Shown one piece after another: positions 17,101-25,281 of a stretch of 42,938 bases of DNA. Origin of the DNA: Bacteroidales bacterium (GTDB lineage: Bacteria; Bacteroidota; Bacteroidia; Bacteroidales; VadinHA17); assembly GCA_024763075.1 (NCBI GenBank), contig JANTGF010000033.1, positions 1 to 42,938 on the forward strand, given 5' to 3'. Each line of letters starts with the position of its first letter. The first letter of the stretch is position 1. The translations under genes and the position numbers were made by a program. Below the pieces are notes generated by a model. The model had not been told where the DNA came from and ran no database searches. It saw nothing but the letters and a program-made list of their open reading frames with translations.

Positions 17101-17464
17101 AAACGCCTCCAAGATTATACTCATCCATTCCTGATATCAGGCCAATATTACTCTGCCTGAAATCTGACAATTTATTGAACATCAGCAGAATCAGCCTTCT
17201 GTCAAGTTGATGATCCAGAAAACTCTCAAGTTCCATAAGTTGTTTATTGGCATATTGGCCTGTATATTCGGCAAGGTCTCTGCCATATTCATTGAAATAA
17301 ACATCAAATTTCTCAAAACGGTAAAACGACCAATAAAAACTGTTGTACTGAACCCTGTTCTTTCCAAAAGTCATTTGAGATCCACGATAAAACTGGCCTG
17401 TAGCAGACAACGTGGATACCAGAAAAACAACTGATAATAAATATTTTAATCTATATTTATTCAT
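14183..17464 (-). CDS. Large outer-membrane protein: degenerate peptidase domain, TolB-like propeller and C-terminal barrel
   Basis: A 1093-residue exported protein with a signal peptide (about 1-23, cleavage near ATGQ). The N-terminal third resembles the MA-clan peptidase domain often found before TolB-like propellers in Bacteroidota: ALSYTIVNEMLYG sits where HExxH would be, and VIPDWYIKGMVSF matches the following glutamate-turn segment. The His residues are missing, so it should be catalytically dead. A WD40/PD40 beta-propeller follows (about 300-570; KVSPDGRNIAYV, GYSPDGAKLVFSA, HGESILFSSN). The last 350 residues look like an Omp85-type beta-barrel (GIGYMFKIG, GGFRFSM, FGDIGTAWTG) and end in Phe, as expected for BAM-dependent insertion. 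Relatives are often annotated 'translocation protein TolB'; actual function is unknown. Confidence 0.8.
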   Translation of the reverse strand: MNKYRLKYLLSVVFLVSTLSATGQFYRGSQMTFGKNRVQYNSFYWSFYRFEKFDVYFNEYGRDLAEYTGQYANKQLMELESFLDHQLDRRLILLMFNKLSDFRQSNIGLISGMDEYNLGGVSTIIDNKVFLYYEGDHRKYNQEIKKALSYTIVNEMLYGNPGKPRTKNSSKMVIPDWYIKGMVSFLSNHWDFETENMVKDAILSGKFKKLNRIEKEDAEIAGHSFWKFIADTYGVNIIPDVLYITKINKDFNKGLYYVLGVPLKKLNENWLNYYKEKYNEELPDAEQPDGQKIVRKPKKKVVYQNIKVSPDGRNIAYVTNDLGRYKIWIYNVRTGKTKKIYRKEPKVEQIIDYSYPILAWHPTGKMLIAITEEKGGLDILFYRTATKKIERKHVLYFDKIMDVGYSPDGAKLVFSAMKSGLTDLFLFDLESGAFEQLTHDLADDLHPRYTKHGESILFSSNRVNDTLSFDNSHNTEVGQNYNLYLYHVNNRSPILTRLSDDKYMDKTYPANMKKNEFLYLGDQNGIINRYYSLFDSTISFVDTTVHYRYFANSKPLTDYSRNILEEDYSPLSSMYGEVVYEDGKYNMYFGQLLPDDLGFKDNPEETSFRVEHTKDLHKLDSIEIIRQKLIEEDRKMRDTLTKPLYAYFETDNKVDINNYVFEVEKENYYLHLLRKDMMDVDLDTATIPLPPIRIYETSFYNDYMANQIDFGYLSDSYQAFSGSGVYFNPGIGYMFKIGANDLFEDYKIVGGFRFSMDFNSNEYLVSFENLKKRIDKQIIFHRQSYKAYVDNGQNWVKVNSNQLFYSMKYPFNQVMALKGTASLRTDKQVYMATDRGNLFKPNQFATWGNLKLELIYDNTRYRGINLYNGTRFKIFGEVYEQFERKKSDVFVIGGDFRHYLKIHRDLIWANRFAASSSFGHNKLIYYMGGVDNWFNIFNIENMFDKTIPVDYNQNYVFQTLATNMRGFKQNIRNGNNFALINSEIRWPIIRYLANQPIANKFLHNFQVVGFGDIGTAWTGWNPYAGENSYDKEEIKNGPVTVIVQSNREPIIGGYGFGLRSTVFGYFVRADWAWGVENFKVQPMMFYFSLSLDF

Positions 17465-17726
17465 GGAAATTAATCCGTAAAGTCAACAATTATTAACACT
17501 AAACAACGTTAATTATGAACATAAAGTTTAAATATAAAAGAAAATACTAATAATTTTCAAATTTTATAGCTACAAATTTAAACTTTATTAATTTTGAAAC
17601 GTTTAAAATACCGATACTTTTCAGGATTTAAGGCTTTTTATATCATTCTTTCGATATTTTAAACGGATTTTTGCTAAAATTTGAAATTTAGTAAAGTTAT
17701 CATACAAATTTTTTAATCTTATAAAA

Positions 17727-18824
17727 ATGAAAAAAATAATCGCAGCATTTGTTATCCTGGTCTTTCTGCCAGGACTTTATGGAATTCATGCTCAGCAGAC
17801 AGGTCCAACAATCGCATTTGAAGAAAAAGTACATGACTTTGGAAACATAAAAGAAGAGGCTGGTTTGGCGACCTTTAATTTTAAGTTTAAAAATACAGGG
17901 AGTGAGCCACTTATTATCAACAGAGTTACAGCTTCATGTGGCTGTACCTCACCAACCTGGACCAAAGAACCGGTTCCTCCGGGAGGCGAAGGTAAAATTC
18001 AGGTGGCATATAATCCTAAAAATCGTCCGAATAAATTCAATAAGTCGATTACAGTTTACTCCAATGCATCGCAGAAGGTAGTTGCCTTGCGTATTACAGG
18101 AAATGTAATTCCCAAGCCAAGAACCATAGAAGATGATTTTCCCTTTCTTATCGGGAATGTTCGTTTTAAGACAAATCACATGGCCTTTGTTAAGGTGAAC
18201 AAAGGGCAAAAGAAAACGGTTAATATTCAGGTTATTAATACTTCCGATCAAAATCAAACCATTAGTTTTTCGCAGGTTCCGGCTCATCTCAAACTGGAAG
18301 CGCACCCGGCCACATTAAAGCCAAAAGAAAAAGGAGTGATTACCGGTGTTTATGATGCATCTAAGGTAAATGACTGGGGCTTTGTAGTAAACAGGGTACT
18401 GGTGAATTACAATGGTAAGGAAGACAGAAATAACCGTCTGACCATCTCAGCTACCATCTCAGAAGATTTTAGCAATATGACTCCGGAGCAAATAGAGAAT
18501 GCAGCGAGGATTGAATTTCAGGAAAAGGTTTTTAATTTTGGTAAGATGAGTCAAAAATCAACAGTTGAGCATAATTTTGCTTTTAAGAATACAGGTAAAA
18601 CTGACCTAATGATTAGAAAAGTACGTTCAAGCTGCGGATGTACTGCTGTAACCCCCAGAGAAACTACAATTAAGCCGGGAGGCACAAGCCAGATAAAGGC
18701 TATTTTTAATTCCGGTACAAGGGTAGGCACTCAAAATAAGTCGATTACTGTAATTACAAATGATCCTAAAAACCCAACTGTAGTTTTGAGGGTAACAGGT
18801 ACTGTTGAAGCTCCTGCAAAATAA
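17727..18824 (+). CDS. Exported protein with two DUF1573 domains
   Basis: A 365-residue protein with a signal peptide (about 1-22, ending near HAQQ). Two DUF1573 (ASPM/MSP-type immunoglobulin-like) domains lie at about 29-128 and 252-362. Both begin with a DFG/NFG strand (VHDFGNIKEEAG, VFNFGKMSQKST), have an FKNTG turn, and carry a Ser-Cys-Gly-Cys-Thr motif followed by a proline/glycine turn (VPPGGEGKIQV, IKPGGTSQIKA). The middle region (about 130-250) is a related but more divergent beta domain. Such proteins are abundant periplasmic or surface proteins in Bacteroidota, with no settled function. It is transcribed alone: a strong terminator follows 28 bases after the stop. Confidence 0.85.
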   Translation: MKKIIAAFVILVFLPGLYGIHAQQTGPTIAFEEKVHDFGNIKEEAGLATFNFKFKNTGSEPLIINRVTASCGCTSPTWTKEPVPPGGEGKIQVAYNPKNRPNKFNKSITVYSNASQKVVALRITGNVIPKPRTIEDDFPFLIGNVRFKTNHMAFVKVNKGQKKTVNIQVINTSDQNQTISFSQVPAHLKLEAHPATLKPKEKGVITGVYDASKVNDWGFVVNRVLVNYNGKEDRNNRLTISATISEDFSNMTPEQIENAARIEFQEKVFNFGKMSQKSTVEHNFAFKNTGKTDLMIRKVRSSCGCTAVTPRETTIKPGGTSQIKAIFNSGTRVGTQNKSITVITNDPKNPTVVLRVTGTVEAPAK

Positions 18825-18851
18825 TTCAATTGTTCTTTAGTATATTATAAA

Positions 18852-18879
18852 ACACCGGCGTGCCGGTGTTTTTATTTTT
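18852..18879 (+). terminator. Rho-independent terminator after the DUF1573 gene
   Basis: Stem ACACCGGC (18852-18859) and GCCGGTGT (18862-18869) with a 2-base loop, followed by TTTTATTTTT. Confidence 0.9.
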
Positions 18880-18927
18880 CAATTGAAAACAAATGATTAA
18901 AAAGTAGGGCGATTTAATTCAATTTTA

Positions 18928-18935
18928 TATTTTTG
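18928..18935 (+). promoter_or_regulatory. Candidate -7 promoter box of the thioredoxin-fold gene
   Basis: TATTTTTG fits TAnnTTTG, 50 bases before the ATG at 18986 and just past the preceding terminator. No well-spaced TTG is seen. Confidence 0.35.
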
Positions 18936-18985
18936 CCAGCTGAATTTTTAAAAAGCTTTTTTGTACGAATATAAATCAGGAAACA

Positions 18986-19330
18986 ATGTTACACACAAAC
19001 TTAAAACATATAGAAACGGAAGAGGAATACAAAAAGGTGTTGAGCGAATACGAGAATGTTATGATTTGTTGCGGACGGATGGGGCCTATGTGTATTCCTG
19101 TTTATGCATCGATGGTGGAACTTGAAGTTGATTATACTGATGTTGCTTTTTTTGATATGGATTTTGACATACCGGTTGCCATGGTCATTCGTAGTCTTCC
19201 TGAGTGTATGGGTTTTATGGGATTACCGTTTACGGTATATTATAAAAACGGAAAGGTTGTCAAAGCAACAAGCAGCATACAGTCAAAAGAACAGATTACA
19301 GAGATACTGGAACAGGAATTCGGATTATAA
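18986..19330 (+). CDS. Thioredoxin-fold protein lacking the CxxC active site
   Basis: A 114-residue cytoplasmic protein, about the size of thioredoxin, whose strand-turn-helix pattern fits the thioredoxin fold. The region that would hold WCGPC reads CCGRMGPMCIPVY (residues 28-40). Aligning the conserved Gly-Pro puts Met at both active-site cysteine positions, with Cys28/29 seven to eight residues before Cys36. The cis-proline segment is kept as GLPFTVYYKNGKVV. Other Bacteroidota have close relatives with the same CGRMGPMC block as I recall them, so it is probably a conserved variant rather than a mutation. A standard dithiol exchange role is therefore doubtful; it may use Cys36 or Cys29, or act as a binding protein. 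Followed by a terminator. Confidence 0.8.
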   Translation: MLHTNLKHIETEEEYKKVLSEYENVMICCGRMGPMCIPVYASMVELEVDYTDVAFFDMDFDIPVAMVIRSLPECMGFMGLPFTVYYKNGKVVKATSSIQSKEQITEILEQEFGL

Positions 19331-19355
19331 ACCGTGCCCGGGAACAAGAAACTCT

Positions 19356-19385
19356 AAGCCTGCAAAGAATTGCGGGCTTTTTAAT
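19356..19385 (+). terminator. Rho-independent terminator after the thioredoxin-fold gene
   Basis: AAGCCTGCAA and TTGCGGGCTT pair across an AGAA loop (19356-19379) with one G-T mismatch pair, followed by T-rich sequence. Confidence 0.8.
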
Positions 19386-19435
19386 TTTTGGTGAGAACTT
19401 TTCTGGTTACCGGAAAAGTATTAACTTCGTAATCT

Positions 19436-20539
19436 ATGGCAGCCAGGAAGGAAAAAAAAGACAACAAAAGTGCTCTTCAGGTGAGCAGTGGTATTGCTCG
19501 CCCAACCTCAGTAAATAAAGAGGCCTACCGGTTAACACGTGAAAAACGGAAAAAAATATTACCTGCCGGGGATTATATAAAGGGTATCCTGAACCGGGAC
19601 AAGGTGCTTTTGAGCCAGGCGATTACCATCATTGAAAGTTCGCACCCTTCGCATAAGGAGATTGCCAGGAAAATTGTTGAAAGCTGTATCCCTTATAGCG
19701 GAGATTCTATAAGAATTGGTATTACCGGTGCCCCGGGAGTTGGAAAAAGTTCTTTTATTGAATCACTGGGAATGCAAATTACCTCAACCGGAAGGAAGCT
19801 TGCGGTTTTAACCATTGACCCCAGTAGTGAGAAATCCGGGGGGAGTATCCTGGGTGATAAAACCAGAATGGAAAAGTTATCTGTTGACCCTCATACTTTT
19901 ATCAGACCTTCACCCTCATCCGGGACACTTGGGGGTGTGGCAGAAAAAACCCGCGAAACCATAACCTTATGTGAAGCTGCCGGATACGATACCATTATGG
20001 TTGAAACTGTGGGTGTCGGGCAGTCGGAAACAGCAGTTAATTCCATGGTGGACTTTTTTTTGCTCCTGATGCTAACCGGCTCGGGTGATGAGTTACAGGG
20101 GATAAAACGGGGGATAATGGAAATGGCAGATGCTTTGGTCATAACCAAGGCAGATGGAGACAACCTGCAGAAAGCCGTTCAGACGCAGGCAAAATTCAAA
20201 AATGCACTGCATTTTTTCCCGGTTACTGATTCGGGATGGGTCCCCAAAGTGTTAATCTGTTCTTCTTTTTCGGGTTTAGGCCTGACTGAAGTATGGGAAG
20301 CGATCCTGGAGTTTGTCAGTGCAGTAAAAAATAATTCATGGTTTCAGAATAACAGGGACCAGCAGGCTATTTACTGGCTGAAACAAACCATTGAAGAAGG
20401 TATGAAGCAACATTTTTACAACGATCCTGTTATTAAAGAAGAACTGAACAATCTGAAAAAAGACATACTTTCCGGCAGAACCAGTCCGGTACTGGCGGCA
20501 AACAAAATACTGGAGAACTATTTTAAGAACCAGAAATAA
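19436..20539 (+). CDS. meaB: Methylmalonyl-CoA mutase-associated GTPase MeaB (ArgK family)
   Basis: MeaB is a G-protein chaperone that guards cobalamin loading and integrity of methylmalonyl-CoA mutase. The 367-residue protein has the P-loop GAPGVGKS (98-105), the switch segment TIDPSSEKSGGSILGDKTRM, the Walker B-like VETVGVGQSE, LTGSGDELQGIKRGIMEMAD, and the base-specificity motif TKAD. The lysine-rich N-terminal extension (about 1-40) is longer than in the enterobacterial protein. The mutase genes are not in the window. The ATG lies only 6 bases after TAACTTCG (19422-19429), a near-match to the -7 box, so the message may have little or no leader. ddl follows 14 bases downstream, probably on the same transcript. 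Confidence 0.95.
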   Translation: MAARKEKKDNKSALQVSSGIARPTSVNKEAYRLTREKRKKILPAGDYIKGILNRDKVLLSQAITIIESSHPSHKEIARKIVESCIPYSGDSIRIGITGAPGVGKSSFIESLGMQITSTGRKLAVLTIDPSSEKSGGSILGDKTRMEKLSVDPHTFIRPSPSSGTLGGVAEKTRETITLCEAAGYDTIMVETVGVGQSETAVNSMVDFFLLLMLTGSGDELQGIKRGIMEMADALVITKADGDNLQKAVQTQAKFKNALHFFPVTDSGWVPKVLICSSFSGLGLTEVWEAILEFVSAVKNNSWFQNNRDQQAIYWLKQTIEEGMKQHFYNDPVIKEELNNLKKDILSGRTSPVLAANKILENYFKNQK

Positions 20540-20553
20540 ATTTTATTCTGAAT

Positions 20554-21531
20554 ATGAAGAAAAATATTGCCATTGTTGCAGGAGGAGATTCATCGGAATA
20601 TCAAATATCTTTAAACAGTGCGAAGGAAATAGCAGTTGCTTTAGATACCCGGAAATATAATATTTTTACAGTCCTGATCAGACGAGGCAGATGGATTATA
20701 AAAATTGGGACCAAGGAGGTTCCTGTGGATAGAAATGATTTCTCCATCCTGACTTCTGAAGGAAAAGTGAAATTCGACCTTGCCCTTATTGCCATTCACG
20801 GAACTCCCGGGGAAGATGGTAAATTACAGGCATACTTTGAACTTTCAGGTGTGCCCTATACCAGTTGCAATTCATTTACTTCGGCTCTTACTTTTAACAA
20901 ATTTGCCTGTAAAAGTTTTTTAAAAGAATTCGGAATCCCAATGGCCGAAAGTGTTTTACTCAGGAAAGAGGAAGGTTTTGAAATTTCTGAAATTTCCGGG
21001 AAACTTAAGTTCCCCTGTTTTGTTAAACCCAATAACAGTGGTTCGAGTTTTGGAATTTCAAAAGCCGGTAATGAAAAGGAACTGCTGAAAGGAATAAACA
21101 ATGCCTTTAAAGAAGATGATGAAATTATCATAGAATCCTTCATTGAGGGTACAGAAGTTTCAGGGGGGCTGGTCATAACAAGTAAAGGAAAGCATGTTTT
21201 TCCACTTACGGAAATTGTTACTGACAATGATTTTTTCGATTATGAAGCCAAATACACTGAAGGGAAAACAGATGAAATAACTCCGGCAAGAATTTCTGAG
21301 GAGATGAAGGAAAAATGTCAATCCTATTCTTCCCTGATTTATTCCAAGTTGGCTTGCCGTGGAATTGTAAGAATCGATTACATTATTTCAGGAAATATAC
21401 CCTATTTTCTGGAGATCAATACAATTCCCGGCATGAGCGCCGAGAGTATTATTCCAAAACAGATCGCTGCTTACGGAAGAAAAACCGGTGAAATCTTCGA
21501 CATGGTAATTGAGGAATCACTAAACCCGTAA
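20554..21531 (+). CDS. ddl: D-alanine--D-alanine ligase
   Basis: This ligase joins two D-Ala molecules using ATP; the product is the substrate of MurF (here in the MurF-Alr fusion at 4389). The 325-residue ATP-grasp enzyme has the N-terminal AIVAGGDSSEYQISLNSA, which carries the Glu of the first D-Ala site, then LIAIHGTPGEDGKLQ and FKPNNSGSSFGISK-type phosphate loop (CFVKPNNSGSS). IESFIEGTEVSGG, RGIVRIDYI and LEINTIPGMSAESIIPKQ follow. All catalytic regions are present and the length is normal. It lies 14 bases after meaB and is convergent with gcvP. Confidence 0.95.
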   Translation: MKKNIAIVAGGDSSEYQISLNSAKEIAVALDTRKYNIFTVLIRRGRWIIKIGTKEVPVDRNDFSILTSEGKVKFDLALIAIHGTPGEDGKLQAYFELSGVPYTSCNSFTSALTFNKFACKSFLKEFGIPMAESVLLRKEEGFEISEISGKLKFPCFVKPNNSGSSFGISKAGNEKELLKGINNAFKEDDEIIIESFIEGTEVSGGLVITSKGKHVFPLTEIVTDNDFFDYEAKYTEGKTDEITPARISEEMKEKCQSYSSLIYSKLACRGIVRIDYIISGNIPYFLEINTIPGMSAESIIPKQIAAYGRKTGEIFDMVIEESLNP

Positions 21532-21586
21532 ACTGCTCTGCCAAATAAGCGGGTGTCAGTAATCTGTTTATCAAAAACTGCCAATA

Positions 21587-24496
21587 TTAATTTCCGTCAG
21601 AATTAATTTCTGTAAAGCCAAATGCTTCTTTTCGGTATAAATCAATGGGTGCACATGTGCAAACCAGGTTCCTGTCGCCATAAGCATCATCCACTCTTCC
21701 TACTGCCGGCCATAACTTCCTTTCCCTGACCCAAGCTGCAGGATAGGCAGCCTTTTCTCTTGGATAAGGATAATCCCATCCGTCAGAAACAGCAACATAA
21801 TCAGTATGCGGGGCATTTTTCAGCACATTGTTATCTTTTGACCCGCTCTCTTTAACTTCCATAATTTCCCTGTGAATACCAATCATGGCTTCAATAAACT
21901 TATTCAATTCTCTTAGAGACTCACTCTCAGTAGGTTCCACCATTAGTGTGCCATGAACAGGGAATGAAAGTGTGGGGGCATGAAAACCGTAATCCATCAA
22001 ACGCTTGGCAATATCCAGTTCGGTAATCCCAGTTTCAGCTTTTAATTTCCGGCAATCCAGTATCATTTCATGACCAACAAAGCCCTGTCTCCCTGTATAA
22101 AGGATATCGTAATAATCCTTTAGCAGGTTGGCCAGATAATTGGCATTGAGGATGGCCATGGCAGTGGATTCTTTCAAACCTTCACCCCCAAGCATTTTAA
22201 TATATCCGTATGAAATTGGCAAAATACTGGCACTTCCGAAGGGTGCAGCAGAAACTGTGGTAATTCCTTTTTTACCGCCGGTTTTTACATAAGGATGGCC
22301 GGGGAGAAATTCCACAAGATGCCTGGCAACAGCAATCGGACCCACTCCGGGGCCTCCGCCACCATGAGGAATGGCAAAAGTCTTATGCAGGTTTAAATGG
22401 CATACATCGGCACCAATGGTAGCAGGGTTTGTATATCCTATCTGCGCATTCATATTGGCTCCATCCATATACACCTGACCACCATATTCATGGATTACAG
22501 ATACCATTTCTATAATTTCCTCTTCAAAAACACCGTGGGTGGAAGGATAGGTCACCATAAATCCTGCCAGGTTCTCTTTATTATTTTTGGCATGACTTCG
22601 CAGGCTTTCCAAATCAATATTCCCTTTCTCATCACAATCCACCACGACAACCTTAAAACCTGCCATTACAGCGCTTGCCGGATTGGTACCATGTGCGGAA
22701 GAAGGAATTAACACAACATTCCGGTTTCCTTCACCCCTGCTTTCGTGCCATGCACGGATAACAGAAAGGCCGGTGTACTCACCTGCAGCACCTGAATTTG
22801 GCTGAAAACTCACGGCACTGAATCCGGTGATTGCTTTCAGGTCTTCTTCCAGTTCCTTAATCAGTTCATGATACCCCTGTGCCTGATCTTCAGGTACAAA
22901 GGGATGAATATTGCCGAACTCCTCCCAGCTGAGTGGTAGCATTTCAACGGCAGCATTCAGTTTCATGGTACAGGAACCCAGGGAGATCATAGAATGTGTT
23001 AAAGAAAAGTCTTTTCTTTCCAGTGCCTTAATATAACGCATCATCTCCGTTTCTGAATGATAGTTGTGAAAGATATCCAGCGTTAAAAATGAACTTTTCC
23101 GGAGGAATTTCTCATTAAATGCAATTTTCTCCGATTCTTTACCTGTGATTTTTGTATTTTCCTTTAATAAAGCTTTAGCAAAAACAGAGATAAGCAAATC
23201 AATATCTTTATCTGAGGTGGTTTCATCCAGGCTTATTCCAATATGATGATCGTCAATATACCTCAGATTTATTTCATTTCTCAATGCTTCCTTCCGGACA
23301 GCTTCAACATTCTTAACATTGGGCAATTCAATTTTCAGCGTATCAAAATAATTTTTGTTCAGCTGGTTTAGCCCAAGTTGTTTCAATCCGGTTTCCAGTC
23401 TTATTGCCGCATTGTGTGCATGCATGGCAATCCGTTTCAATCCTTCCGGCCCGTGATACACAGCATACATACCAGCCATAGTTGCCAGCAGGGCCTGAGC
23501 GGTACAAATATTGGAAGAAGCACGCTCCCGTTTTATATGTTGCTCACGGGTCTGCAGAGCCATTCTGAGAGCCTGATTTCCCTGCGCATCTACCGTCAGT
23601 CCGATAATTCTTCCGGGCAGATTTCTCTTGAATTTTTCCATGGTTGCAAAGTAGCCCGCATGGGGGCCTCCAAAACCGATTGGCACTCCGAAACGTTGCG
23701 TTGATCCAACCACAATATCAGCGCCCCATTCTCCGGGAGGGCTTAATAATGCAAGACTGAGTATATCTGCAGCAACCGTTACCAGTGCTCCTGTGGAATG
23801 GGCTTTTTGCACGAATTTGCGAAAGTCGGCAATTTCACCATCCGCACCAGGATATTGTACCAATACCCCAAATATATTTTCATCCGGTTCAAAGTCAGCA
23901 AAATCACCGGTAATAATTTCTATGCCTGCATTTCCGGCCCTGCCTTTCACCACTTCGAGAGTTTGCCTGAACACATTTTTATCTACAAAAAACTTAATGG
24001 CTCCGGCTTTCACCATTGCTCTTGGTCTTAAGCGGAAAGACATAAGCATGGCCTCCGCTGCTGCGGTTGCTTCATCAAGTAAAGAAGCATTGGCAACTTC
24101 CATGCCTGTTAAATCCATGACTACTGTCTGGAAATTCAGCAGTGCCTCCAGCCTTCCCTGAGAAATTTCTGCCTGATAAGGGGTATAAGAAGTATACCAT
24201 ACCGGATTTTCCAGGACGTTTCGTTGAATAACCGCCGGAAGTATAGTTCCGTAATATCCCAGGCCAATATATGTTTTATAAAGCTTATTTTTTGCAGCTA
24301 TACTACGTATCCTGGAGAAGTATTCGTATTCACTTATTCCTTTTTCCAGTTTCAGAGGTTCTTTTACGCGGATAGAATCAGGGATTGTTTTTTCAATTAA
24401 TTCATCCATGGAGGAAACTCCGGTTTTACCGAGCATTTCCTGTATTTCTTCATTCCGTGGTCCTATATGCCTGTTTTTAAAAGAATCAAAAGCCAT
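21587..24496 (-). CDS. gcvP: Glycine dehydrogenase (decarboxylating), P-protein of the glycine cleavage system
   Basis: The P-protein uses PLP to decarboxylate glycine and transfers the aminomethyl group to lipoylated H-protein. The 969-residue chain has both halves of the homodimeric type fused. The N-terminal half contains RHIGPRNEEIQEML and GLGYYGTILPAVIQRNVLEN near its start, and the C-terminal half carries the PLP-binding Lys705 in LNLHKTFAIPHGGGGPG. Other motifs are SLGSCTMKLNAA and IPSSAHGTNPASA. It ends with CTCAPIDLYRKEAFGF, close to the usual C-terminus. The gcvT and gcvH partners are not in the window. A TATTTTTG -7 box lies 48 bases upstream of the ATG. Confidence 0.97.
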   Translation of the reverse strand: MAFDSFKNRHIGPRNEEIQEMLGKTGVSSMDELIEKTIPDSIRVKEPLKLEKGISEYEYFSRIRSIAAKNKLYKTYIGLGYYGTILPAVIQRNVLENPVWYTSYTPYQAEISQGRLEALLNFQTVVMDLTGMEVANASLLDEATAAAEAMLMSFRLRPRAMVKAGAIKFFVDKNVFRQTLEVVKGRAGNAGIEIITGDFADFEPDENIFGVLVQYPGADGEIADFRKFVQKAHSTGALVTVAADILSLALLSPPGEWGADIVVGSTQRFGVPIGFGGPHAGYFATMEKFKRNLPGRIIGLTVDAQGNQALRMALQTREQHIKRERASSNICTAQALLATMAGMYAVYHGPEGLKRIAMHAHNAAIRLETGLKQLGLNQLNKNYFDTLKIELPNVKNVEAVRKEALRNEINLRYIDDHHIGISLDETTSDKDIDLLISVFAKALLKENTKITGKESEKIAFNEKFLRKSSFLTLDIFHNYHSETEMMRYIKALERKDFSLTHSMISLGSCTMKLNAAVEMLPLSWEEFGNIHPFVPEDQAQGYHELIKELEEDLKAITGFSAVSFQPNSGAAGEYTGLSVIRAWHESRGEGNRNVVLIPSSAHGTNPASAVMAGFKVVVVDCDEKGNIDLESLRSHAKNNKENLAGFMVTYPSTHGVFEEEIIEMVSVIHEYGGQVYMDGANMNAQIGYTNPATIGADVCHLNLHKTFAIPHGGGGPGVGPIAVARHLVEFLPGHPYVKTGGKKGITTVSAAPFGSASILPISYGYIKMLGGEGLKESTAMAILNANYLANLLKDYYDILYTGRQGFVGHEMILDCRKLKAETGITELDIAKRLMDYGFHAPTLSFPVHGTLMVEPTESESLRELNKFIEAMIGIHREIMEVKESGSKDNNVLKNAPHTDYVAVSDGWDYPYPREKAAYPAAWVRERKLWPAVGRVDDAYGDRNLVCTCAPIDLYRKEAFGFTEINSDGN

Positions 24497-24543
24497 AATA
24501 TTCTTTGTATTAGTTGTTCAATAAACCAGTTTCTTTACAGCGT

Positions 24544-24551
24544 CAAAAATA
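24544..24551 (-). promoter_or_regulatory. Candidate -7 promoter box of gcvP
   Basis: Minus-strand TATTTTTG matches TAnnTTTG and lies 48 bases before the gcvP ATG. No glycine-riboswitch-like fold is apparent in the short leader. Confidence 0.3.
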
Positions 24552-24628
24552 AACAGCTGTTTTTGGATTTAATATGATTTTTTACATAAAAAAGGTGAAT
24601 CGCTGACCTGGTAATTTCCCGGTTATGT

Positions 24629-25279
24629 CTAAAGCATTTCCATATTGATAAAGGGATTGGTACTCAGCTCATCTCCAATTGTTGTTTCTCCTCCATGGCC
24701 GGGAAAAACCCGGATATCCGGACCCAGAGGAATGATCTTCTCATAAATACTCTTCATCAATACATTATAATCACCTCCGGGTAAATCCGTACGTCCGATA
24801 CTTCCTTTAAAAAGGACATCTCCTGTAAAAAGCAGGCCTTCGTCTTTATTGAAAAAAGCTACACTGCCAGCAGAATGGCCGGGCACATGAATGATCTCCA
24901 GGCTGCTATTCCCAAATACAACATCCTGTCCTTCTTCCAATGAGGGCTCCGGAACCGGAGAGGGCTCTACCTGTACACCAAATATTTTTCCATGTAATGG
25001 AGCTTCCTTCATTAAAACTACATCAAGTTTATGACATTCAGGGGTAAGCTTATAGCTTTCTTTTATAAAGCCCGTTCCACAAACATGATCCACATGCCCG
25101 TGAGTTAATATGGATTTCACAAGTGTTAGTCCTTCTTCTTCAATAAACTCTTTTAATATTGTTCTCTCATCTTTATCGATACATCCTGGATCAATAATAA
25201 TACATTCGTTGGTTTCATCGTTTACCAGCCATGTGTTTTCCTGGAAAGAATTAAATATAAATCTGCTTATCTTAATCAT
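24629..25279 (-). CDS. Metallo-beta-lactamase-fold hydrolase (glyoxalase II-like)
   Basis: A 216-residue cytoplasmic hydrolase with the binuclear zinc motif THGHVDH (His60, His62, Asp64, His65), a further ligand in VPGHSAGSVAFF, the bridging Asp in LFTGDVLF, and the final ligand in FPGHGGETTIG. The opening FNSFQENTWLV strand is typical of the YcbL/GloB-like subgroup that hydrolyses thioesters such as S-lactoylglutathione or related adducts. The long C-terminal helical domain of classical glyoxalase II is absent, so the substrate is uncertain. Its ATG lies 2 bases after the pcm stop, so the two form an operon. Confidence 0.9.
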   Translation of the reverse strand: MIKISRFIFNSFQENTWLVNDETNECIIIDPGCIDKDERTILKEFIEEEGLTLVKSILTHGHVDHVCGTGFIKESYKLTPECHKLDVVLMKEAPLHGKIFGVQVEPSPVPEPSLEEGQDVVFGNSSLEIIHVPGHSAGSVAFFNKDEGLLFTGDVLFKGSIGRTDLPGGDYNVLMKSIYEKIIPLGPDIRVFPGHGGETTIGDELSTNPFINMEML

Positions 25280-25281
25280 TT

